21,450 nt of DNA, taken from IMG/VR virus record IMGVR_UViG_3300026116_000106, positions 1-21,450 of that record, one strand, 5' to 3'. Source of the stretch: a virus. Below, piece by piece: positions 5,784 to 12,234 of this stretch. Numbering within the stretch: position 1 is the first letter of the stretch; the number at the start of each line of letters is the position of its first letter. The notes beneath the pieces are model-generated. The model was not told the origin of the DNA, did no database searches, and saw only the letters and a program-made list of their open reading frames with translations. The position numbers and the translations under genes were made by a program.

Positions 5784-6310
5784 TTTAACCTCGCAAATTC
5801 GCCGTGGAGTTCTAATGCGGCGTTGCCATAAGCTTCGTGTGCAGCTGCCGCGGTAGTGAATGTGCCCCGGCAGATTCGCTTGCCATTTATTTCGATCACT
5901 GCCTGGAAGTTACGGCCGTTTCGCTGGACGCCCTTAAAGCCGGTCGCATTATCGGGGCGACGACGCCTATTTCGCATATTCTCAGATCGAGTGACCTCGC
6001 GAAGGTTTGCCCACCGATTATCGGCACGGTCCATGTTGCGGTGGTCAACTTCGTTGGCCGGCCATTTACCGGTCATATAGAGAATCGCTAGGCGGTGTGC
6101 CCCATAGAGTTGACCGTCGATACGGATTACAGGGTAGCCATGACTAAGGCATCCAGCGACGGCGCCAGCCTTGGCGTGGCCACCTCTTTTGCTTGTCGCT
6201 AACCACGTAAAAAGGCCAGTTCCCGGGTCATAGTTGAGAAGCTCTTTAAGCCGCTCCACTGTGACTAGCTTGCGCGATTCGGACTCTGGGCTCAGTGTGG
6301 GAAGAGCCAT
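5780..6310 (-). CDS. HNH-AP2 homing endonuclease (copy B)
   Basis: A 176-residue paralogue of the protein at 3678-4199. It has the same order: VERLKELLNYDPGTGLFTW, then AHRLAILYMTGKWPANEVDH (residues 71-90), NRWANLREVTRSENMRN, and an AP2-type tail with GFKGVQR (124-130), FQAVIEINGKRICRGTFTT and ELHGEFARLK. Conserved His, Asp-His and Asn residues of the HNH site are present. The ATG at 6310 has AGGAG with a good spacing and aligns with the start of copy A, so the in-frame ATG at 6403 is rejected. GCG AGG in its last codons provides GAGG five bases before the next gene's ATG, exactly as in copy A. It separates the lysis-type genes from the phosphoesterase block and is probably a mobile insertion. 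Confidence 0.88.
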   Translation of the reverse strand: MALPTLSPESESRKLVTVERLKELLNYDPGTGLFTWLATSKRGGHAKAGAVAGCLSHGYPVIRIDGQLYGAHRLAILYMTGKWPANEVDHRNMDRADNRWANLREVTRSENMRNRRRRPDNATGFKGVQRNGRNFQAVIEINGKRICRGTFTTAAAAHEAYGNAALELHGEFARLK

Positions 6311-6315
6311 TGCCT

Positions 6316-6330
6316 CGCTCCTATACAGCG
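6316..6330 (-). promoter_or_regulatory. start-site hairpin, HNH-AP2 copy B
   Basis: In the transcribed strand CGCT and AGCG can pair around the seven-base loop GTATAGG. The Shine-Dalgarno AGGAG spans the loop and the 3' arm, seven bases before the ATG at 6310. Only four pairs form, so it is weak alone. The matching loop size and spacing in copy A is what makes it worth recording. Confidence 0.35.
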
Positions 6331-6336
6331 GGTGAT

Positions 6337-6378
6337 GGTTAGGGGTGGCAAGGTGTTGGAAGCACCTCGCCGCCCCGC
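6337..6378 (-). ncRNA. structured RNA leader element, copy B
   Basis: This is the counterpart of 4221-4262. In the transcribed strand GGGG pairs with CCCC, a C/A mismatch is retained, and GGCGAGGTG pairs with CACCTTGCC (one G-T) around the loop CTTCCAA. The flanks GC and TAACC are the same as in copy A. It lies 30 bases after the lipoprotein stop codon and 26 bases before the HNH-AP2 start. The stem is kept while the loop has diverged, which is the pattern expected of a selected RNA structure. Confidence 0.6.
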
Positions 6379-6408
6379 TCAACATAGTAGCAGAAACGCC
6401 CATTTTAT

Positions 6409-6915
6409 CTATCTTTTAGCGGCATACGTCCGCAAAACTACGCGCGCTTGATCGGGGCTCATTTGAGCGCCAGCCTTGGGTGCCTGTACACCGACAATGC
6501 CAAGCACTTTCTCGATCGCGGGTACGAGTACTTGAGCCGCCGCAACGATGGTCAGCACGATCGGAGGAAGACCCGGAACGGCAGCCAAAGCGCCCGCCAG
6601 ACCCACCACGAGGGCGGACAGGCGCTCTACTAGCGGCTTGGCGTTCGACTCCGTGTAGACGCCGGCAACCTGCAGGGCGACGCTCTCGATATCGTCCACG
6701 ATGCCGCTCACAGTGGAAAGGACATCCGTGGGGACACCAAGATTGGCGACTTGCGGCAGGATCGCCTTGATGCCAGCGGCGACAGTCTGCACGTCAGCTA
6801 CGACAGAGGCGAGATTCTTATCGACGAACTGGCTGACCGAAGCGCAGCCGGCAAGGGAGACGGCCACGCCAACAGGGATATAGGCGGTGGTCTTTAGGAG
6901 ATTACGACGAAGCAT
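6409..6915 (-). CDS. lipoprotein with Tat-like signal, 168 aa
   Basis: The start at 6915 is chosen over a longer frame because AAAGGA lies upstream and it yields a complete export signal. The signal is MLRRNLLK, a hydrophobic stretch, and the lipobox SLAGC with the lipidated Cys at residue 24. The RRNLLK motif is close to the twin-arginine (Tat) consensus RRxFLK, so export in a folded state is possible. The mature protein is Ala/Val-rich and helical, with a long hydrophobic region (about residues 105-150, LVVGLAGALAAVPGLPPIVL onward) that could be a membrane or amphipathic segment. It follows the C1 peptidase by 17 bases and closes the lysis-like module. It could be an outer-membrane spanin-type or superinfection-exclusion lipoprotein; neither is proven. 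Confidence 0.7.
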   Translation of the reverse strand: MLRRNLLKTTAYIPVGVAVSLAGCASVSQFVDKNLASVVADVQTVAAGIKAILPQVANLGVPTDVLSTVSGIVDDIESVALQVAGVYTESNAKPLVERLSALVVGLAGALAAVPGLPPIVLTIVAAAQVLVPAIEKVLGIVGVQAPKAGAQMSPDQARVVLRTYAAKR

Positions 6916-6932
6916 TAGAGGGATCCTTTTCT

Positions 6933-7697
6933 TTAGGTATTGCTGTACACACACCAGAAGTCGTTTCCGTACTTCACGACGTACTCTTCGGGGATCCAGG
7001 CGTTGCCGCCATCGCCCCATGCTGAACTCCAACTGTTCCTGACTTTGAAAAAGCCGGGACGCTGGCCAAAGCCGATCACCAGCATCGCGTGACCACCAAT
7101 CGAGCGCTCGTTCCATGCCGGCATCGGCACGACGCCAGTCTTTGCAACCTCTTCGGACTCGAATGATGGGAAAATCTGGACGCCGATGATTACGGGGCGG
7201 CCGGTGTAGAGCGCCGTCTTGATGGCTCTCGTGGAGACCTCTATGCGCTGGTACTCGATCGCCTTGTGCTTGGCAGCTGATGCATAGGCAGCCTCATTGG
7301 GCTTGTCGTAGAGCTTCGTGAGGTCGTAGGGCCACACCGACTCCTCAGACACACCTATGGTCGCGGCCACCTTGAGGGCGTCGCGAATCTGGCACCCACT
7401 GTCCTCGCCTGCGGTTCCTTCCATGGAGCGCGTGTCGAAATAACCCTGCAGGCGCGAGAGCGGAACATCTGCGTCGTCGGTGTTCTTGTAGTCATACCGC
7501 ATAGCCGCCGTAGTGGCGTTCCAGACGCAGGAGCCGGCCGAGAGCTGGTCGAATGGCAATGGGCATTGCGGCTCAAGATCGGTCGGCCGCAACATGCTCT
7601 CCGGCATGTATTTTGCCTTGCTAAACCACGAGACAGAAAACTTGTGGTCCTTGCCGTCGTCCGGATCGTCCGGGATGTAGCCGTGGACGCGCGTCAT
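6933..7697 (-). CDS. papain-like C1 family cysteine peptidase
   Basis: A 254-residue protein with the full papain-type active site in order: QLSAGSCVWNA (oxyanion Gln51, nucleophile Cys57), GGHAMLVIGF (His203) and VRNSWSSAWGDGG (Asn221). The segment LRPTDLEPQCPLPFDQLSAG is the usual entry to a mature C1A-type domain. No signal peptide or long inhibitory propeptide is visible; only about 35 residues precede the domain. The ATG overlaps the stop of the holin-like gene. A C1 peptidase between lysis-type genes is unusual. It might cleave envelope proteins during lysis, be packaged with the virion, or modify a host target. The family assignment is firm; the role is inference. Confidence 0.9.
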   Translation of the reverse strand: MTRVHGYIPDDPDDGKDHKFSVSWFSKAKYMPESMLRPTDLEPQCPLPFDQLSAGSCVWNATTAAMRYDYKNTDDADVPLSRLQGYFDTRSMEGTAGEDSGCQIRDALKVAATIGVSEESVWPYDLTKLYDKPNEAAYASAAKHKAIEYQRIEVSTRAIKTALYTGRPVIIGVQIFPSFESEEVAKTGVVPMPAWNERSIGGHAMLVIGFGQRPGFFKVRNSWSSAWGDGGNAWIPEEYVVKYGNDFWCVYSNT

Positions 7698-7873
7698 GTG
7701 GCGAAGATGCTCGCGATATCGGCGGCGATCTTGGCCACGCTATCTTCCGGCAGTGTGTGTCCGATGGCAGTACAGACAAGGCCGATGATGACAACCCACG
7801 TCTTGGGCTTCTTGGCGATCTGTTCGCCAATGGGTTCACCCCATGCCCAGACCTTCTTGAGAAATGCAATCAT
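7694..7873 (-). CDS. holin-like small membrane protein, 59 aa
   Basis: This short gene reads MIAFLKKVWAWGEPIGEQ, then IAKKPKTWVVIIGLVCTAIG, and ends IAADIASIFAT. A single hydrophobic segment (about residues 26-42) is preceded by a basic, Trp-containing amphipathic stretch. Both ends overlap neighbours as ATGA: the start with the lysozyme-like gene and the stop with the C1 peptidase. Size, membrane segment and position beside a lysozyme-like gene fit a holin or small lysis protein that permeabilises the inner membrane. It could equally be an antiholin or an unrelated small membrane protein. The perfect overlaps make its reality likely. Confidence 0.7.
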   Translation of the reverse strand: MIAFLKKVWAWGEPIGEQIAKKPKTWVVIIGLVCTAIGHTLPEDSVAKIAADIASIFAT

Positions 7874-8322
7874 GCTAATGCGACTCCTCTCTCAATCTCG
7901 CCGTTCTCGTAGGGATTTCCGGCGCACTCGACGCGGATGATCGCCTCGATAAGCGCGCACATGACCTCGGGCTTGCCGATGTCTACGAACTCGTCTGATT
8001 TGACGCCGAGCTTCTGGGCGACGGCCTTGATGTATGCCGTCGTGTCGTTCTCGTTCGGAGGTGCCCAGCGATTGATGAAGTCGCGGATCGACTCGCAGCC
8101 ATAGGACTTGCGATAGGCCGTCAGGTTCTTCGCCATCGCCCGGATGCCATGCTCTGCATCGGTGAAGACGCAGAAGCGGCCCGTCGTCAGTTCCTTGCGC
8201 TGGCAGTCGTTCTGGGCGAACGCGGGATCACGAATCTCGCCATTCCAGACGTAGGCCGTCGAACGGTCGAGATTCCCTGGGTTGCAGTTCAGAAACCCGC
8301 GTGTGGTCTTGGGATCGATCAT
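7870..8322 (-). CDS. lysozyme-like / P5-type endolysin candidate, 150 aa
   Basis: The ATG at 8322 overlaps the preceding stop (ATGA), so a longer frame from 8340 is not used. The protein opens RGFLNCNPGNLDRS and contains FCVFTDAEHGIRAMAKNLTAY, IRDFINRWAPPNENDTTAYI and AVAQKLGV. This N-P-G-N, G-I-R-A, R-W-A-P-x-x-E-N-D-T signature belongs to a phage family annotated as 'structural protein P5' or lysozyme-like. Members are thought to act on or bind peptidoglycan. With a holin-like gene directly downstream it is the best endolysin candidate in the window. No signal peptide is seen, as expected for holin-dependent release. The catalytic residue cannot be assigned with certainty. Confidence 0.7.
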   Translation of the reverse strand: MIDPKTTRGFLNCNPGNLDRSTAYVWNGEIRDPAFAQNDCQRKELTTGRFCVFTDAEHGIRAMAKNLTAYRKSYGCESIRDFINRWAPPNENDTTAYIKAVAQKLGVKSDEFVDIGKPEVMCALIEAIIRVECAGNPYENGEIERGVALA

Positions 8323-8570
8323 GAGTGCAGCCCCAGCCACTTGCTGCCGATCGCCACCACAACCGCCACCGCAGCGGAGATGCCCGCCGTCTTGCCGTCA
8401 CGGTAGGATTCGCGCTGCTTCAGCCTAAGGACTTCCCTCTCAACCTCCTTGTCATCCAGCACATGGGAGTCGAAGCGGTCGCCCAATGCCTCAACCTTGG
8501 AGTCAAGCGCCCCCTGCCCGCGCTCGATGCGAAGGAGAGCCTCGTAAATCTGATTGAGATCGGCGGTCAT
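8319..8570 (-). CDS. coiled-coil plus C-terminal membrane protein, 83 aa
   Basis: Residues about 5-57 form a charged heptad-like helix (LNQIYEALLRIERGQGALDS, then KVEALGDRF and KEVEREVLRLKQRES). It is followed by one hydrophobic segment (about 63-80, AGISAAVAVVVAIGSKWLGL). This resembles the XhlA/holin-accessory layout of an extramembrane coiled coil with a C-terminal anchor. The gene is joined to both neighbours by ATGA overlaps and precedes the lysozyme-like gene, so a lysis-accessory or holin function is the leading hypothesis. Assignment is by architecture only. Confidence 0.6.
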   Translation of the reverse strand: MTADLNQIYEALLRIERGQGALDSKVEALGDRFDSHVLDDKEVEREVLRLKQRESYRDGKTAGISAAVAVVVAIGSKWLGLHS

Positions 8571-8923
8571 AGCTTGCTCGCCGCCACGAAAGCCGCATCC
8601 ACGTCCGCCGACGACATGCCGATAGCAGCCGCCATCTGCTCAAGGAGCGGATCTGTGCGGTTGAACGTCCCTGCCCCATACCAAAGCTCCAGCGTGAGGC
8701 CGCCAGCTTGAGAAACCGCCGCTTGTGCCGCCGTGAGTTTGCCCAAGACATCCAGTTGCCGCTTGAGTTGGGCATTCGTGACCGATTGTGGCGTTTCAGG
8801 CGCGAGAAACGCCTGCAATTCCTGATTGGCGTCATTCAATGCCTCATCCGCATATCCCGATTGCTCGTATTTCCCAGCCCATACGATCGCCCCGGAGACA
8901 TTGCGGGAGACGTACCAAGTCAT
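8567..8923 (-). CDS. tail-associated protein, XkdW-like C-terminus, 118 aa
   Basis: The ATG at 8923 overlaps the stop of the fibre gene (ATGA); an upstream in-frame start at 8956 is not needed. The N-terminus (MTWYVSRNVSGAIVWAGKYE) is beta-like. A middle segment (about residues 45-75) is helical (NAQLKRQLDVLGKLTAAQAA). The end reads FNRTDPLLEQMAAAIGMSSA, then DVDAAFVAASKL. The pattern of a helix, then 'F.R.DPLL..MA..IG...AD.D..F..A' is typical of XkdW-like or fibre-accessory proteins encoded right after tail-fibre genes. A chaperone or minor tail component is plausible. Confidence in the coding call is high, in the function low. Confidence 0.65.
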   Translation of the reverse strand: MTWYVSRNVSGAIVWAGKYEQSGYADEALNDANQELQAFLAPETPQSVTNAQLKRQLDVLGKLTAAQAAVSQAGGLTLELWYGAGTFNRTDPLLEQMAAAIGMSSADVDAAFVAASKL

Positions 8924-9765
8924 AGGTATTCTCGAATCACGATTGATGAAGCGCACACTCCGCCATATCTACGGGTGCTTGCGACGCCGTTAAATGTAGT
9001 GGTGCTGGCAATATTGAACCCGGCGCGTATCTTGAACGTGGTCGCGCTAGTAGTACCACTAGTCATCTCATGCTGGACGATCACGGGGATCAAGGAACCG
9101 GCGACAGCAATGACATTCGACGCCGCCGCCAGTGCGTTGGCGCCACTGTCTTGGAATAACGCGGCCGTGAATGTTCCGCCAGATGCGCTGGACGACAGAT
9201 GAGCGATAGAATCGATAATGAGCCTACTTGTGCTGCTCTTCGGCGTAATGGAGAGCGACAAGTATTGGTCGCCCTCGTTGTTCTGCGGGATCGTGTCGTC
9301 CGTTGGAATTTGCGTCGTGCCGGTTGCCACGGCGCCAGTCTCGAACGACACCATTTGCAGAAGGTTTTGCGGACGAAACAGACCCGGTCGGATCGTGTTG
9401 AGAGCGAAGGTCGGTGTCGTGCTGGTGACGACAACTTCAATCCATTCGTTCGCCGCGATATCGCCGGCTACTAAGGCAGAGCCATCCATGTAGGTGATGG
9501 TGCCCGCACCGAGACCATTCACATTGAGGGTCGGGGCTGTGCCGGTATTGGCGTTCGTCGCCTTGAAAAAGAATATCTGCCCGGGGTCGTAGACCTTGAC
9601 GCCGGGAACCGGAGAGATGACGTAGGCTGTCCCAGAGCCAGTATCCGTACCGAAGATCGGTGCGAACCGATCCGGCCGGTTGTATTCCTTCACGAGCTGA
9701 TTGACCGTTTCGGAGGTCCGAAGCGGCGGCAGATCCGAGGATACTGGCTGGAGGTTGCGGGCCAT
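8920..9765 (-). CDS. tail fibre-like protein, 281 aa
   Basis: The N-terminal part (LRTSETVNQLVKEYNRPDRF) is a probable virion-attachment segment. It is followed by a beta-rich module with ATNANTGTAPTLNVNGLGAG and GDIAANEWIEVVV, a repeat type common in phage fibres. The distal half is Ser/Thr/Ala-rich with a jelly-roll-like composition (DQYLSLSITPKSSTSRLIID, FTAALFQDSGANALA, FKIRAGFNIAS). It should contribute to host recognition. The start overlaps the stop of the preceding gene (TAATG). The same ~60-residue module occurs in the fibre at 10501-11541, so the two share evolutionary material. Confidence 0.75.
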   Translation of the reverse strand: MARNLQPVSSDLPPLRTSETVNQLVKEYNRPDRFAPIFGTDTGSGTAYVISPVPGVKVYDPGQIFFFKATNANTGTAPTLNVNGLGAGTITYMDGSALVAGDIAANEWIEVVVTSTTPTFALNTIRPGLFRPQNLLQMVSFETGAVATGTTQIPTDDTIPQNNEGDQYLSLSITPKSSTSRLIIDSIAHLSSSASGGTFTAALFQDSGANALAAASNVIAVAGSLIPVIVQHEMTSGTTSATTFKIRAGFNIASTTTFNGVASTRRYGGVCASSIVIREYL

Positions 9766-10139
9766 TACAAGGCCGTGAAGCCCTGCGCATTCACATAGAC
9801 GCCGCCCGTCACCGCAGTAAGCGTCACTACCTCAAGGAGGTTTCCCGGCGATCCCTTGAGGGGCGTCTGGAAATTGATGGAGACCAACGGCAGCGCCGTG
9901 GTCTGTAGCTGCGTGCGCCAAAGCACGGCCCCACCCGCGCCATCCCGGATGGCCAACTCAGTCGCGGCGCCCAGCGTGGCACTCTGAAGCTGCAGGTCGG
10001 TGAGGTAGTTGCGCTGGCTGGCTTGTGCGGGGGCCGCCTTGAGGGTGACGGCAGTGGTCGTGTTGGCAATACCCGCAGTGGCGGACGCAAAGGTCCACTC
10101 GTTGGCGAGGTTGCCCCTGTTATCGACTTGGACGCTCAT
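9765..10139 (-). CDS. putative tail/virion protein, 124 aa
   Basis: A small Thr/Ala/Leu-rich protein that looks entirely beta-structured: NEWTFASATAGIANTTTAVT, YLTDLQLQSATLGAATELAI and VNAQGFTAL. No signal peptide or enzyme motif is visible. Proteins with a 'YLTDLQLQ...ATELAIRDGAGG.V.W' centre are common in phage structural regions. Its position directly before the fibre gene, with a TAATG overlap, supports a role in the virion, perhaps as a fibre-linked or decoration protein. The ribosome binding site is weak (AGG about six bases from the ATG), and it follows a gap occupied by a plus-strand gene. Confidence 0.65.
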   Translation of the reverse strand: MSVQVDNRGNLANEWTFASATAGIANTTTAVTLKAAPAQASQRNYLTDLQLQSATLGAATELAIRDGAGGAVLWRTQLQTTALPLVSINFQTPLKGSPGNLLEVVTLTAVTGGVYVNAQGFTAL

Positions 10140-10339
10140 GGGAGCCTGGCGATGAGAGTGTCAGCGCACCGCGACGGCTGAACCGTCCCAATGCCACCTC
10201 TATCGCCGGTTGGCTGCGTACGTCCTATCCGCTGGACGGGGCGGGTCCCATGCGCCGGAACCAAGCGAAGCCCATTAAGGCGGGCGGACCTAGTGAATTT
10301 CTAACGCAATCCGGCTATAAAGGCAACCGGAGGTACATA
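10140..10339. other. intergenic region upstream of a reverse-oriented gene
   Basis: These 200 bases separate the start of the minus-strand gene at 10139 from the plus-strand gene at 10340. No credible frame is seen. A short inverted repeat (GACGG and CCGTC, near 10170-10185) has no T-tract. Near the right end, TATAAA at 10316-10321 could be a -10 element for the plus-strand gene, with no good -35 partner. No promoter was found for the minus-strand genes. Confidence 0.35.
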
Positions 10340-10534
10340 ATGCCTTACACCTGTAGATGCTGCGACGGCCTCATCGACGGACAGGACGGCTACGGCAAAT
10401 ATTACACCAATGACGAGACGCATTTCATTTGCGGCAACTGCCTTTCCGTGACCTTCGAAGACATAGCCAAAAGACGCAATCCACGCGAAACCAAGACCCG
10501 TCACAGCTTGACGATCGACAATTCCGTTACATAA
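10340..10534 (+). CDS. zinc-ribbon moron protein, 64 aa, opposite to the late genes
   Basis: This gene reads against the surrounding minus-strand unit. It has an excellent ribosome binding site (GGAGG six bases before the ATG). The protein has two cysteine pairs, CRCC (residues 5-8) and CGNC (31-34), a zinc-ribbon arrangement, followed by a basic C-terminus ([19 protein letters not shown]). Its last 34 bases overlap convergently with the 3' end of the tail-collar gene. Position, orientation and small size are those of a moron: a gene inserted between structural genes and expressed on its own, often to change the host. Specific function unknown. Confidence 0.65.
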   Translation: MPYTCRCCDGLIDGQDGYGKYYTNDETHFICGNCLSVTFEDIAKRRNPRETKTRHSLTIDNSVT

Positions 10535-11541
10535 GCGGGGATATTGTTCTGGGCGTCGGCTGAACCAGTGATTCCAATGCTGACGGAATGGAAGTGGGGC
10601 GCGCCGGCACCGCCGAACGGTCCCGAGCCGAAGGAACCATCAGCGCTCTCCGTAGAGGTATTACCGCTGCCGCTACCACTGACATTGTGGGTGTGCGTGT
10701 CAGAGCCTCCCGAGGCGCTGATAGCCGTGCCGCTATTATCAGTGCGCCGGAACTTGTTCGTCATGTTCGGCAAGACGAGCCGGCAATGGGCCGCGTAGTC
10801 GGCCGCCGCATTCGCTCCCCGGCTTACCGGAGCGCCAGCCGAGTTCTGGAGGACATAGTTTGTATTCGCCCAAAGCAGGGTAAAGAGGCTTACCGTGTCC
10901 GCATTGGCCCGCTCGGTAGCCCCCGAGGAAGCATCGCCGATCGAATTACCGCGCTCCAGCACCCAGCCCGAGGGGACCTGCGAGGTCGCGCCCCGGAAGC
11001 CCATGGTGGCCCCGGTGGGAACAGCGCCGGCCACTGGCCCGCTGAACGTATTTGTGCCGGTGAAGGTGTTGTTGCCCGACAGCGACGGCGGGTCCGTAGG
11101 ACCCGAGACGGCAAGGACATCAAAGCCCGGTGCGGCTGAATTGTATCTGACTGTTACATTCTGGTTCGCCTGAAGGTCGCCCGCCGCGAGGGCAACGAAG
11201 GAGCCACCGGAGAACTTGCGAAGAGAAATCGCACCAAGCCCGTCAATGTTCAGGCTGGGGCTCGCACCGCAAGTTGCATTGATTGCGAAGCTATAGAGCT
11301 GGCCATTGTAATAGGCCGTCTCCGCTTGCGTGGTAGAAGTCAGGGTATAGGCCGTGCTGGTGCCACCCGTTGTCAGGACCGGGTTGATCTTGTTGTACCA
11401 GCGCTTGCTTGCGGCCATGTTTTCCCGCGCACAGTCGTTCACGGTCGAGGGATTTTGGCCCTCCGGCCAACCGTTGGGGGTAGCGGCATTGTTGGAGGCA
11501 GCGGCCTCGGAATATGAAGACGATCCGATATCAGAAGGCAT
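10501..11541 (-). CDS. tail fibre with phage tail-collar domain, 346 aa
   Basis: The second ATG (11541) is the likely start because AGGAG lies seven bases upstream; the first (11547) would have the site almost touching it. The N-terminal part carries [20 protein letters not shown], a typical attachment segment. The middle module has [20 protein letters not shown] and [16 protein letters not shown]. The C-terminal ~150 residues form a tail-collar (microcystin-dependent-protein-like) domain: [20 protein letters not shown], then [12 protein letters not shown], with T4 fibre-tip-like HxH motifs (DTHTHN, HFHS) and the closing [15 protein letters not shown]. The HxH motifs suggest metal-stabilised trimerisation at the tip. 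Expected to be the receptor-binding fibre or collar component. The start overlaps the end of the HNH gene by 11 bases. Confidence 0.85.
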   Translation of the reverse strand: MPSDIGSSSYSEAAASNNAATPNGWPEGQNPSTVNDCARENMAASKRWYNKINPVLTTGGTSTAYTLTSTTQAETAYYNGQLYSFAINATCGASPSLNIDGLGAISLRKFSGGSFVALAAGDLQANQNVTVRYNSAAPGFDVLAVSGPTDPPSLSGNNTFTGTNTFSGPVAGAVPTGATMGFRGATSQVPSGWVLERGNSIGDASSGATERANADTVSLFTLLWANTNYVLQNSAGAPVSRGANAAADYAAHCRLVLPNMTNKFRRTDNSGTAISASGGSDTHTHNVSGSGSGNTSTESADGSFGSGPFGGAGAPHFHSVSIGITGSADAQNNIPAYVTELSIVKL

Positions 11542-12199
11542 AGCCATTCTCCTGGCGCTGAATTTCAGTAGTTAGCGCCTTCTCAACGGACCAGCCGAAA
11601 ATATCCAGCCGCGCTCTTAATGTTCCGTGTTTTAACCCCCTCAATGACGCCCATTCAGCGAGCGTGTGGCGCTCGCCGCCGAACTCTATGAAGCGACTGG
11701 TACGTCGGTTATTGGCCTGCTCTTTTGGGGTAGCCCATCGACAATTTTCGGATGAATAAGGGCCATTGTTGTCAATCCTTTCAATGCTGCCCCCAAGCGG
11801 ACGCGGCCCCATATCACGTTCAAAAACCGCGAAATCAGCCCATCGCGGATCAATAGCAATCCCCCGACCACCATATGAAGGAAAGGCTCGATCGGTGGCA
11901 CATAAGCAGCGCCCGCGCATTTTTGCCCATATGCGATAGACGGCACCCTTCTTGCCACCAACAGTGCGACCATGCGTTATGGCTCTTCCCTGTGAAAGTT
12001 CATTGCGGAGGCAGCCACATGAACGAACTTTCCCACTACGTAGATTATTGCCACTTTGTGTGGTGCGATTGCCGCAATCACAGACGCAATTCCAGCGATA
12101 GCGGTAGCGAATCCTTTCGGGTGCCTCGCTCTCAACGAGAAGGCGCCCAAACCGCTCCCCGATGAGATTGAGTTTCCGCGAAGTTACTGTATCAGACAT
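11531..12199 (-). CDS. HNH-type homing endonuclease with zinc finger and C-terminal helix domain
   Basis: A 222-residue protein of a different architecture from the HNH-AP2 pair. The N-terminus has RFGRLLVES and a Cys cluster (CVCDCGNRT ... SCGCLRNE, about residues 38-63) likely to bind zinc. The centre has [27 protein letters not shown] and the nuclease-like segment [20 protein letters not shown], then [11 protein letters not shown]. The C-terminus ([20 protein letters not shown], then KHGTLRARL and WSVEKAL) is a NUMOD/HTH-like DNA-binding module. This domain set is common in free-standing phage homing endonucleases. The ribosome binding site AGAGG lies six bases before the ATG. The gene sits between an ejection protein and a fibre gene, a typical intrusion site. 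Confidence 0.83.
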   Translation of the reverse strand: MSDTVTSRKLNLIGERFGRLLVESEAPERIRYRYRWNCVCDCGNRTTQSGNNLRSGKVRSCGCLRNELSQGRAITHGRTVGGKKGAVYRIWAKMRGRCLCATDRAFPSYGGRGIAIDPRWADFAVFERDMGPRPLGGSIERIDNNGPYSSENCRWATPKEQANNRRTSRFIEFGGERHTLAEWASLRGLKHGTLRARLDIFGWSVEKALTTEIQRQENGYAF

Positions 12200-12226
12200 T
12201 GAAACCTCTAGTTGCCGAGCTATATG
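12199..12226 (+). promoter_or_regulatory. promoter candidate for a plus-strand membrane protein
   Basis: TTGAAA (12199-12204) and TATATG (12221-12226) are separated by 16 bases. The -10 ends eight bases before the ATG at 12235, so the transcript would have almost no leader, and no Shine-Dalgarno is visible. The pair overlaps the start of the minus-strand HNH gene, so the two promoter or start regions would be back to back. Confidence 0.4.
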
Positions 12227-12234
12227 CTTGGGTC

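Noticed and set aside
6316-6363. Possible TTGCCA / TGTATA promoter within the leader of HNH-AP2 copy B
   Set aside because: The corresponding bases of copy A lack a -10-like hexamer, so a conserved promoter is not the explanation for the shared element. A promoter private to copy B remains possible.
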